Source of the DNA: Methanomassiliicoccales archaeon
GTDB taxonomy: Archaea; Thermoplasmatota; Thermoplasmata; Methanomassiliicoccales; JACIVX01
Assembly (NCBI GenBank): GCA_024464195.1
Contig: JANHAK010000075.1
Span: 1-6,322, forward strand
Direction of reading: 5' to 3'
DNA length: 6,322 nt
Shown piece after piece: positions 1 through 5,879 of this stretch (position 1 is its first letter; every line of letters starts with the position of its first letter). The position numbers were made by a program, and so were the translations under genes. The notes under the pieces were generated by a model that did not search any database, was not told the origin of the DNA, and saw only the letters and a program-made list of their open reading frames with translations.

Positions 1-238
1 TTCTGTTTGCAGGATTGCGAAAGCATCGAAAATTAATGAGGAGGAACTCATGCTTTATTTTGGTGGCGATTATCAACTCCTCTTTACAATTAATCCAACT
101 GGCTGGAATATACTGAAAAAGCGCCTTGGATCGAGAATATCAGTGATAGGAAGAGCCATTGATGGAAAAGAGAATGTATTAATAAGAAACAATGCAAAAG
201 TTAAACTCGAAGATCGCGGATATGAACATTTCAGGTGA
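1..238 (+). CDS. thiL: Thiamine-monophosphate kinase, C-terminal fragment
   Basis: Only the last 78 codons are present; the frame is already open at base 2 and the gene starts before the window. ThiL (AIR-synthase/PurM-like fold) phosphorylates thiamine phosphate with ATP to give thiamine diphosphate in the cytoplasm. The fragment holds the family's late motif GGDYQLLFT (usually GEDYELLFT), followed by the typical 'VIGRAIDGKENVLI' strand-turn segment and the ending GYEHF, all in the right order and distance from the C terminus. The ATG at 50 sits inside the conserved region and is not the real start. The stop is 6 bp before the downstream radical SAM gene, so the two are probably co-transcribed. 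Related AIR-synthase-like kinases cannot be fully excluded from the C-terminal part alone, but the GGDYxLLFT signature favours ThiL. Confidence 0.85.
   Translation, partial: SVCRIAKASKINEEELMLYFGGDYQLLFTINPTGWNILKKRLGSRISVIGRAIDGKENVLIRNNAKVKLEDRGYEHFR
233..238 (+). promoter_or_regulatory. Ribosome binding site for the AmrS gene
   Basis: AGGTGA lies 6 bases before the TTG at 245 and overlaps the last sense codon and the stop of thiL. It matches the archaeal/bacterial Shine-Dalgarno core, decides in favour of the TTG start, and suggests translational coupling of the two genes. Confidence 0.7.
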
Positions 239-244
239 CCGCTA

Positions 245-1246
245 TTGAAGGAAGCTCGGTTTTGGAAATCACTGAATGGTAAAATACAATGCTGCCTCTG
301 TCCCCATTCATGCGTGATTGCGCCTGGAAAAAAAGGTATTTGCGGTGTGAGGCAAAATTATAATGGGAAACTCTTTTCCCTCATTTACGGGAAAGCATCA
401 TCAATTCATGTTGATCCGATTGAAAAGAAGCCTTTTTTCCATTTCAGACCAGGTGACAGGGTCCTTTCATTTGGATCAGTTGGTTGTACTTTTAGGTGTC
501 AACACTGCCAAAACTTCACCATTTCTCAGGCAAGTCCGGATGGTTTTCCACTCGAGCCAATCGAACCCGAAGAAGTTACAGTCTTATGCCGTAACACAGG
601 AAGTCAAGGCATCTCCTGGACCTATAACGAGCCAATCATCTGGCATGAGTTTGCATATGACGCCTCCAGAATTGCAAAGCAACAAGGATTTTATGCTCTT
701 TATGTTACAAATGGATACATTGAGGAAGAACCGCTCAGAGAGCTCTCTCAATGCATTGACGGAATGAATATCGATATCAAGGGATTCTCTGAGGAATTTT
801 ACAAGAGAATTTGCAAGGCATCACTTGAACCAGTCCTGAAAGCGACGAAATTGGCAGTCGATCTCGGCATTCACGTGGAACTTACGTATCTCATCATTCC
901 AGGAAAGAACGACTCAGAAGGTGAAATCAAGGAATTTGCGAAATGGGTGAGGGATTCGCTCAAGCCAGAAATTCCGGTACACTTTACGCGATTTCATCCT
1001 GATTATATGATGACTGATGTACCGTCTACACCGATGAAAACGATGGAGATGGCCTTGCACATCGGCAAAGAAGAAGGCTTAAAGTTTGTTTATCTCGGCA
1101 ATGTGCCGCGACATAAAGGCGAAAACACGTATTGCCCGAAATGCGGACAGCTTGCCATCGAACGAGAGGGCTTTCAGGTCTTACGAGTCGATGTCGACAA
1201 TGGACGATGCAGAAAATGCGGCGAGCCATTGAATATCATCATATGA
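245..1246 (+). CDS. amrS: AmmeMemoRadiSam system radical SAM enzyme (COG1180, PFL-activase-like)
   Basis: A 333-residue radical SAM protein, close to the usual full length of the AmrS group. Cysteine motifs in order: an N-terminal cluster C16-x2-C19-x3-C23-x9-C33 ending in CGV; the radical SAM cluster C81-TFR-C85-QH-C88 for the [4Fe-4S] centre that binds S-adenosylmethionine; the motif TYNEP at 126-130, typical of this group; and a C-terminal zinc ribbon CPKC (297-300) with CRKC (322-325). The family usually travels with MEMO and AMMECR1 proteins in archaea and bacteria; its chemical reaction is not settled. Neither partner lies in this window. The start is TTG, chosen because a good AGGTGA site precedes it and the N-terminal cysteine motif begins only 15 residues later. 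The gene follows thiL by 6 bp, presumably in one operon. An annotation as 'pyruvate formate-lyase activating enzyme' would be a generic label; no glycyl radical enzyme is visible here. Confidence 0.88.
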   Translation: MKEARFWKSLNGKIQCCLCPHSCVIAPGKKGICGVRQNYNGKLFSLIYGKASSIHVDPIEKKPFFHFRPGDRVLSFGSVGCTFRCQHCQNFTISQASPDGFPLEPIEPEEVTVLCRNTGSQGISWTYNEPIIWHEFAYDASRIAKQQGFYALYVTNGYIEEEPLRELSQCIDGMNIDIKGFSEEFYKRICKASLEPVLKATKLAVDLGIHVELTYLIIPGKNDSEGEIKEFAKWVRDSLKPEIPVHFTRFHPDYMMTDVPSTPMKTMEMALHIGKEEGLKFVYLGNVPRHKGENTYCPKCGQLAIEREGFQVLRVDVDNGRCRKCGEPLNIII

Positions 1247-1266
1247 TAGTCTCGTTACCCACCTCA

Positions 1267-1271
1267 TTTTT
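1267..1271 (+). terminator. Possible oligo-T terminator after amrS
   Basis: A run of five T residues on the plus strand lies about 20 bases past the amrS stop, in the 86-bp gap before the next gene. Archaeal RNA polymerase terminates at oligo-T tracts without needing a hairpin. The run is short, so this is a weak call. Confidence 0.25.
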
Positions 1272-1303
1272 GATCCTCGTTGTATCAATATGATAACCAT
1301 CAA

Positions 1304-1313
1304 TTTCTTAAAC
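1304..1313 (+). promoter_or_regulatory. Possible TATA-like box for the endonuclease III-like gene
   Basis: TTTCTTAAAC is centred about 25 bases before the ATG at 1333, where an archaeal TATA box would place the transcript start at or near the start codon. No Shine-Dalgarno sequence is seen before that ATG, which fits a leaderless mRNA. The match to the TATA consensus is poor. A second AT-rich stretch, CAATATGATA at 1287-1296, is an alternative. Confidence 0.25.
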
Positions 1314-1332
1314 TTCGTCGAATGATCGGCGA

Positions 1333-1989
1333 ATGATGGATCTTCACAAGATCTATGAGAAATTGCTATCAAAATTCGTTGTGGACAACTGGTGGCCAGC
1401 AGAGTCGCAATTTGAGATCATGGTCGGGGCGATCCTCACACAGCAAACAACGTGGGAAAAGGTTGAAGAAGTTATTAGAAAGATGAAAGCTCGAAGCCTT
1501 CTGAACGTAGAAACTCTTGCGAGTATCGACCAAGAAGAGTTAGAGAGGGTCATCATGCCGGTGGGATTCTACCGACAGAAGGCAGAACGAATCAAACGCT
1601 TGGCAACGTATCTGCAGAACCATTATAACTCAGATCCCTCGTTGCTCTTGAGCAGACCTCTTGACGAGGCCAGGAACGAACTTCTAACGATTAAAGGGAT
1701 CGGTAAAGAAACAGCAGATGCAATTCTTCTTTATGCTGGAAAAAAGGGAACATTCGTTGCCGCGAAACACTGTTGCAGAGTTCTCATGAGAACTGGTCTA
1801 ATTGGAACGGATAAATATGATGACGTGAAGAGATTCGTTGAGCAGAACATCCCTCCGGATCCAGAGGTCTATGCAAAACTCTATGCACTTCTCGTTCAAC
1901 TTTCCAAGACTCATTGTCGAAACAAACCGCAATGCCAAGGTTGCCCCCTTGAAGACGCTTGCCCTTTCAATCGATCAAAAAGAAAATGA
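1333..1989 (+). CDS. Endonuclease III-related HhH/FeS protein (COG2231 type), catalytic Asp apparently missing
   Basis: A 218-residue protein of the HhH-GPD DNA glycosylase fold. The N-terminal part carries the COG2231-type signature WWPAES (20-25) and VGAILTQQTTWE (31-42). The helix-hairpin-helix is at LLTIKGIGKETAD (117-129). A [4Fe-4S] loop follows at C195-x5-C201-x2-C204-x5-C210, near the C terminus as in endonuclease III. Enzymes of this fold remove damaged or mismatched bases using an invariant Asp in a 'VDxHxxR' segment after the HhH. Here that segment is FVAAKHCCRV (141-150): H146 and R149 line up, but the Asp position is A144. The Lys that makes endonuclease III a bifunctional lyase is replaced by E126, as is usual for COG2231. 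The protein may still bind DNA but may not cleave glycosidic bonds in the standard way. Two ATG codons stand side by side (1333, 1336); neither has a clear ribosome binding site. The 3' end overlaps the convergent peptidase gene by 23 bp. Confidence 0.85.
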   Translation: MMDLHKIYEKLLSKFVVDNWWPAESQFEIMVGAILTQQTTWEKVEEVIRKMKARSLLNVETLASIDQEELERVIMPVGFYRQKAERIKRLATYLQNHYNSDPSLLLSRPLDEARNELLTIKGIGKETADAILLYAGKKGTFVAAKHCCRVLMRTGLIGTDKYDDVKRFVEQNIPPDPEVYAKLYALLVQLSKTHCRNKPQCQGCPLEDACPFNRSKRK

Positions 1990-2875
1990 GATTTCCAACC
2001 ACGACCGAGAAAAGCAATGAGATCGTAATAGGTATCATGAATGGAATTTTTGGCGTAACCCATATCCTTTCTATATGCCTCTTCTTGAACTCTTCTAATT
2101 GAATTTCAAGAGAATCGATACTTCTCGGAAAAATTGTTAGCTTGATCGCATCACCATCGAAATATTCCAGAGGCCATACGAATTTTGATTTGATATCATC
2201 GATATTCACGCGATAGCCGAAAAACATCACGGGAATCCGCCTATCTCCTTGAAGGAGATTGTAAAAGAAGAGAGCGATAGGTACGACGATAGACAGCAGA
2301 GCGGCATTGAAAAGAATCAGCAATGAAAAAGGAAATAAGAGTTCATTTACTGCGCTTGGAATATCGATAATAGGAAAATGGCCAATAACTGGATAATGAG
2401 GGAAGACGATGGAGAGTGCTAGAAGTGCTTTTGCGTCAGCACCACCCTTAATAATATTCAAATTATAAAATAAAATAATAATCCCGAACATGATGACAAT
2501 CGTCATGAGTTTCCAAAAGAAAATTTGGTTCCAGAATTTAACAGCCAGCAAAATAAGAACAATTAATCCACTCAAATACAGAAGTAGTGGTATTAGATTA
2601 ATTCCATCTTCAAAAATTCCCTTTCGATCCCAGAAAATATCGAAAAAGATAATCGCGATTGGAATGATGAAGAAGTAATAAAGAGCAGGAGTCTCTGAGA
2701 GGTACATTTCAACAGATAGAACACTGATACCAATGAATCCGAGTAATATCCAGTGCAGATCTGTCGCTGACCTTGTTTTCCAATCAGAGATTGATGCAGA
2801 CAAAAGGATTAGAAAAGAGATAGACACTCGAAAGTATTCGATTTCCTCCATATAATAGCGCATCCATCTGAACAA
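1967..2875 (-). CDS. Archaeal class A24 prepilin/prearchaellin peptidase (FlaK/EppA-like)
   Basis: A polytopic membrane aspartyl protease of up to 302 residues. Family members cut the short, basic signal peptides of type IV pilin-like or archaellin precursors at the cytoplasmic face. The two catalytic aspartates are recognisable: D31 in SISDWKTRS after the first membrane helix, and D147 in GGADAKALLAL after a later helix (the GxGD motif, here GGAD). Hydrophobic helices lie at roughly 14-30, 38-57, 64-80, 94-113, 121-140, 150-165 and 178-205. A soluble stretch at 208-275 precedes the ending WVTPKIPFMIPIT and a last helix (about 279-300), a C-terminal arrangement known from archaeal A24 proteins. 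The listed start is TTG at 2875; in-frame ATG codons at 2863 and 2851 are alternatives. The ATG at 2851 (MEEIEYF) gives an N terminus lying right before the first helix and may be the true start. No clear ribosome binding site supports any of them. No pilin, archaellin or secretion ATPase gene lies nearby, so the substrate is unknown. Confidence 0.8.
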   Translation of the reverse strand: MFRWMRYYMEEIEYFRVSISFLILLSASISDWKTRSATDLHWILLGFIGISVLSVEMYLSETPALYYFFIIPIAIIFFDIFWDRKGIFEDGINLIPLLLYLSGLIVLILLAVKFWNQIFFWKLMTIVIMFGIIILFYNLNIIKGGADAKALLALSIVFPHYPVIGHFPIIDIPSAVNELLFPFSLLILFNAALLSIVVPIALFFYNLLQGDRRIPVMFFGYRVNIDDIKSKFVWPLEYFDGDAIKLTIFPRSIDSLEIQLEEFKKRHIERIWVTPKIPFMIPITISLLFSVVVGNLIFFLID

Positions 2876-2934
2876 ATAAAATCTTTGTTGACTCGATACG
2901 GTGAATTATTGGGAACATGTCCAGAGTCAGTGAG

Positions 2935-2946
2935 ATAAAATTTTAT
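2935..2946. promoter_or_regulatory. Palindromic AT box, likely TATA element of the divergent promoter region
   Basis: ATAAAATTTTAT is a perfect 12-bp palindrome in the 95-bp gap between the divergent peptidase and channel genes; TATT follows it directly on the plus strand. Its centre, and the adjoining TTTTATATT at 2941-2949, lie about 25-30 bases before the GTG at 2971, the spacing of an archaeal TATA box for a transcript starting at or just before that codon. Being palindromic it could also serve the minus strand, giving that gene a leader of about 40 bases. It could instead be an operator. CCAATAATTC on the minus strand (near 2908-2917) is an alternative TATA for the peptidase gene. Confidence 0.5.
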
Positions 2947-2970
2947 ATTGCAAAATAATGCGAGGTACTC

Positions 2971-4557
2971 GTGGAGACGAGAAAACGAGAAAAGAGATCG
3001 AAACTGATAAGAAATTTCAATAGGATCGTACTGATGGCGATTTTTGGTATTGCAATTATTTCACTCCTGCCATGCGCCTTTTTATTAGCGTCGGCATCTC
3101 AACCAATTAACATCTTTTCAATGGATTCACATGATCAACAGATTAATGCTGGTGAATCAGCCAGCTACAGATGGGTCTTGTTCAATAACGCTTCTTCTGC
3201 GTATCTTATTCACGTTTCTATCAATCCACCAACTGATAAGGATTGGCACGCGTCATTTAACAAAGATTTTATTACATTGAGTCCAGACCAAGACGAAACT
3301 ATTATCCTAAATATTACAACATCTAAAACAATGGGGACCAAGGATCTCTCCTTTGTCGTTGTTTTTAATGTAACGGAAATGAGCGAACCAACGAATACTT
3401 ATCAAATTACACAAAACATCCATTTAAAAATCTTATCACTTTTTGGAACAAGAGCCGGAGAGAACAAGTTGTTCGGAATATGGGACAACTTTCTCCCTCC
3501 ACCTCTTGATACCAACTACGGAGCCTTCACCTTCACGCTCATTGGATGGATAGTAATTGCCTTGTTCATCGCTTTCATTATTGATCCAATCGTTCACAGA
3601 CTCACAAGGAAAACGAAAACAGAACTTGATGATCGCCTCCTGAAAATTATACACGGGCCGCTCTTTGCCATCATCGTTCTTTATGGAATTGTCAATTCAC
3701 TCGAGATATTGAATATACCAATAGATATCATTGCGACAATTGAGCTTATTTATAGTATTTCAATGGTTATCATCATCGTCTGGTTGTCATACAGAATATA
3801 CGATAATATTCTGATCTATTACGCAAAATCCTTTGCCAAGAAAACGGAAATGGAGATCGACGATGTTCTCGTCCCTCTTTTTGAAAAGATAGGGATGATT
3901 ATCATACCTTTACTGGGATTTACCGCTGTTTTACACATTCTGGGCTTTGATGTGACTGTAATTATTGCCGGTGTTGGGGTACTCGGTCTCGTGATCGGTC
4001 TTGCAGCTCAATCCACCTTATCAAACCTCTTTGCTGGATTGCAGCTACTGGTAGACAGACCATTTAAAGTGGGCGACTTGATCCTGATGGAGGATGGAGA
4101 AGTCTGTGAGGTTCGCAAAATCGGGATGAGAAGCATCACGCTTTATGATATTTTCAAACACTCAAATATCATCATACCGAATAACGAGATCGCCAATAAG
4201 AAGATCATCAACATTGTCCAGCCAGATAGAAGGTACAAGAGAAGCGTCACTGTCGGGGTTGCATACGGGACAGATGTCAAAAAGGTGGAATCGATCCTTT
4301 TACAAGCGGCGCTCGAACATCCCAACGTGTTAAAGGATGAGGAACATGCGCCAGTTGTCAGATTCGAAGATTTTGGGGACTCCGCACTTATTTTCACCAT
4401 TTACTTCTGGGTCGACGATGTGCGCAACCAGTGGAAGACCACTTCCGATATTAGGAAGAAAATCGACGAGAAATTCCGCGAAGCGGGCATCGAGATCCCA
4501 TTCCCGCAAAGAACGGTGTGGCTCAGACAGATTGAGAAAGATGCTCAAACTAAATGA
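2971..4557 (+). CDS. MscS-family mechanosensitive ion channel with an extracytoplasmic N-terminal domain
   Basis: A 528-residue membrane protein. A basic N terminus (residues 1-19) leads into a hydrophobic stretch (about 20-40) with an AxA-type cleavage candidate at A40-S-A42, so it is a signal peptide or anchor. Residues 43-155 form a beta-rich, outward-facing domain with AGESASYRW and a later 'DETIILNITT' strand, resembling NEW3/CARDB-like Ig folds; it has three N-glycosylation sequons (N73, N114, N133). Membrane helices follow at about 184-206, 226-244, 252-273 and 305-325. The MscS pore helix is at 330-362, rich in Gly and Ala (GVGVLGLVIGLAAQS) and leading to NLFAGLQLLVDRPFKVGD. The MscS beta domain contains IIPNNEIANKKIIN, and the end IPFPQRTVWL is the family's usual C-terminal signature. 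Such channels release solutes on hypo-osmotic shock. The start is GTG: a TATA-like element sits about 26 bases before it, and GAGGT (2962-2966) could act as a close ribosome site. The next in-frame ATG (3034) would destroy the signal peptide. Confidence 0.88.
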   Translation: METRKREKRSKLIRNFNRIVLMAIFGIAIISLLPCAFLLASASQPINIFSMDSHDQQINAGESASYRWVLFNNASSAYLIHVSINPPTDKDWHASFNKDFITLSPDQDETIILNITTSKTMGTKDLSFVVVFNVTEMSEPTNTYQITQNIHLKILSLFGTRAGENKLFGIWDNFLPPPLDTNYGAFTFTLIGWIVIALFIAFIIDPIVHRLTRKTKTELDDRLLKIIHGPLFAIIVLYGIVNSLEILNIPIDIIATIELIYSISMVIIIVWLSYRIYDNILIYYAKSFAKKTEMEIDDVLVPLFEKIGMIIIPLLGFTAVLHILGFDVTVIIAGVGVLGLVIGLAAQSTLSNLFAGLQLLVDRPFKVGDLILMEDGEVCEVRKIGMRSITLYDIFKHSNIIIPNNEIANKKIINIVQPDRRYKRSVTVGVAYGTDVKKVESILLQAALEHPNVLKDEEHAPVVRFEDFGDSALIFTIYFWVDDVRNQWKTTSDIRKKIDEKFREAGIEIPFPQRTVWLRQIEKDAQTK

Positions 4558-5621
4558 AGATTCAGTTCGCGGGCGAAGCCATAGGCTTCCTCAAATTCCG
4601 ACGGCGTCAGGAGTCGATTGATGTCTCGGTGCTCGTATGCTCTGTGCATTGGCCTGTATTGATCCATTACGTTTACCAACGCTGATGATAAATTCTCAGC
4701 AATCCATTTCAATACAGGTTTCGTGCAACACTCGATATGATTTGGAAGCACGAGGTGCCGCACGATGACTTCGGCCTGTTTTGCGGCGAGTAAATGATTG
4801 CGAGAAACAATCTCGAAATAATTTTGCACACCTGACAGACGCCTTGCACACGAATTATTTCCATATTTGAAATCTGTCAGATAGACATCTATAATTCCGT
4901 CTAAAAGTTCCATCGATCTTTCTGTCAGGAACATGTTCGAATTCCAAATCTGTGGGATGTTAACGACCGTATGCCGGAGAACTTCAAGAACATAATACAG
5001 ATTGGGCGTCGGATCCCCTCCTACCCAATTAACATTAACGGCGAACATGGGACTCCAAACCTTTGTCGCAGAAATTGCTGTGGAAGAAGCTATTCTACCA
5101 AATCTCTCAGCAATCTTTGCGGCTAGACGCTGTGGTGATAGATAGATGCCCTCATCTGGATGTGTACTGATATCGTAATTCTGACAAAAAACACATTTGA
5201 AATTGCATCCGCTGAAGAAAATTGTATAAGATGGGATCAAAGGAGGTTCCTCCCCGTAATGGAGAAATTCGCTTGCTATTCGCGGGTCAAGAACACCACA
5301 CCGACCTTTGAAGCCTTCATTTCTGTTGACACAACATCGCCATTCGCAAATCTCACACCGACTTAGCATCCTTTTTGCGAGTTCTAATTTTAGATCTAGC
5401 AACGACCGCGCTGTTTTATCCAATCTCTTCATGCTTTTCGATTTGAACTTTTCGTTGTCAATATGCAAATGAAACTCTGCAATTTGATCTGTATGCAATT
5501 TCCAGAGTTCCTCATCCGGTTGCGAGGGAGAAAAATCCACCTGAATTTCTTTCGATAGGAGATAGTATGCTTTGCTTTTCCCATCTAGAATGGAGTAATA
5601 TCTTGACAAGGGCTGTTTCAT
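4545..5621 (-). CDS. Radical SAM protein of the PflX-like group (COG1313)
   Basis: A 358-residue cytoplasmic protein of unknown reaction, related to pyruvate-formate-lyase activases. The first 85 residues are helical and polar without a recognised domain. Then come a cysteine cluster C89-x2-C92-x3-C96-C97-x10-C108 ending in CGV, and the radical SAM motif C139-NFK-C143-VF-C146 that holds the SAM-binding [4Fe-4S] centre. NWVGGDPTP (198-206) is the SAM-contact region, matching the 'VGGEPTP' of this family. Further family marks are WNSNMF (226-231), YLTDFKYG (247-254), RHLVLPNHIECC (288-299) and NVMDQYRP (317-324). The pair C298-C299 may be another ligand or active-site site. The only sensible start is the ATG at 5621; it has no Shine-Dalgarno site, which fits a leaderless mRNA. 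AT-rich TTAAACGATA at 5641-5650 is near the expected TATA distance but is a weak match. The 3' end overlaps the convergent channel gene by 13 bp. No glycyl radical enzyme or obvious substrate gene is nearby. Confidence 0.87.
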   Translation of the reverse strand: MKQPLSRYYSILDGKSKAYYLLSKEIQVDFSPSQPDEELWKLHTDQIAEFHLHIDNEKFKSKSMKRLDKTARSLLDLKLELAKRMLSRCEICEWRCCVNRNEGFKGRCGVLDPRIASEFLHYGEEPPLIPSYTIFFSGCNFKCVFCQNYDISTHPDEGIYLSPQRLAAKIAERFGRIASSTAISATKVWSPMFAVNVNWVGGDPTPNLYYVLEVLRHTVVNIPQIWNSNMFLTERSMELLDGIIDVYLTDFKYGNNSCARRLSGVQNYFEIVSRNHLLAAKQAEVIVRHLVLPNHIECCTKPVLKWIAENLSSALVNVMDQYRPMHRAYEHRDINRLLTPSEFEEAYGFARELNLHLV

Positions 5622-5646
5622 CTGATTATATTTACAACAATATCGT

Positions 5647-5814
5647 TTAAGCCTTTTTCTTTAATCGAGCTCTGATCTTACGGCAAAACCACCTCTTCTC
5701 AAACATCTCTTTGAAACGCTTTTTAACGAACTTAAAGTTTTGTGGATCAACAGACGACAATAACAAATGTATAATTGAGACGGATTTTCCAATAGAAAGG
5801 TTCTCAAAAACCCT
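5647..5814 (-). CDS. Possible small basic protein or 3' remnant of a broken gene
   Basis: The minus strand is open for 55 codons in this frame, ending at a TAA 25 bp before the radical SAM gene. The conceptual product ends in a strongly basic stretch (KFVKKRFKEMFEKRW, then RARLKKKA) that looks protein-like rather than random. There is no in-frame ATG at its beginning; TTG codons at 5766 and 5760 would give 39 or 37 residues. A neighbouring frame starts with ATG at 5834 (MTFRLIKGF) and would join this frame after a shift near 5805-5814, next to G and T runs, giving about 62 residues. It may be a small gene, a decayed gene, or chance. I do not recognise a family. Confidence 0.25.
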   Translation of the reverse strand, partial: RVFENLSIGKSVSIIHLLLSSVDPQNFKFVKKRFKEMFEKRWFCRKIRARLKKKA

Positions 5815-5867
5815 TTAATAAGACGAAATGTCATTTTATCACTAAGGAAATTCAGCCTATTATCTTT

Positions 5868-5874
5868 GGAGGTG
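5868..5874 (+). promoter_or_regulatory. Strong ribosome binding site of the nitroreductase gene
   Basis: GGAGGTG is a near-perfect Shine-Dalgarno sequence. It lies 5 bases before the TTG at 5880 and 14 bases before the in-frame ATG at 5889. The spacing favours the TTG start. Confidence 0.75.
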
Positions 5875-5879
5875 TTAGC

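Larger units (their letters stand above)
5622..5879. other. Intergenic region between divergent radical SAM and nitroreductase genes
   Basis: This 258-bp stretch has no convincing gene apart from the possible small minus-strand frame described separately. It must hold the promoters of both neighbours. For the nitroreductase, TATA-like candidates are TTTAATAAG (5814-5822) and TTTTATC (5834-5840). The second would start the transcript a few bases before the ribosome binding site. I see no tRNA, strong hairpin or riboswitch. Confidence 0.4.

Noticed and set aside
1740..1790. A local frameshift hiding the missing catalytic Asp of the endonuclease III-like gene
   Set aside because: The flanking HhH, the aligned His and Arg, and the following residues are all in one frame with no gap; a double compensating shift within ten codons is unlikely.
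3061..3100. Lipoprotein signal at C35 of the channel protein
   Set aside because: The residues before the Cys (SLLP) do not match a lipobox, and an AxA site follows a few residues later.
4143..4621. Overlapping open frames on both strands within the end of the channel gene
   Set aside because: Their products resemble no protein family and they lie inside a strongly conserved MscS coding region, so they are shadows.
5796..5816. AAAGG...CCTTT inverted repeat as a terminator or regulatory hairpin
   Set aside because: The stem is only 5 bp with an 11-base loop and few G-C pairs; this is expected by chance in AT-rich DNA.
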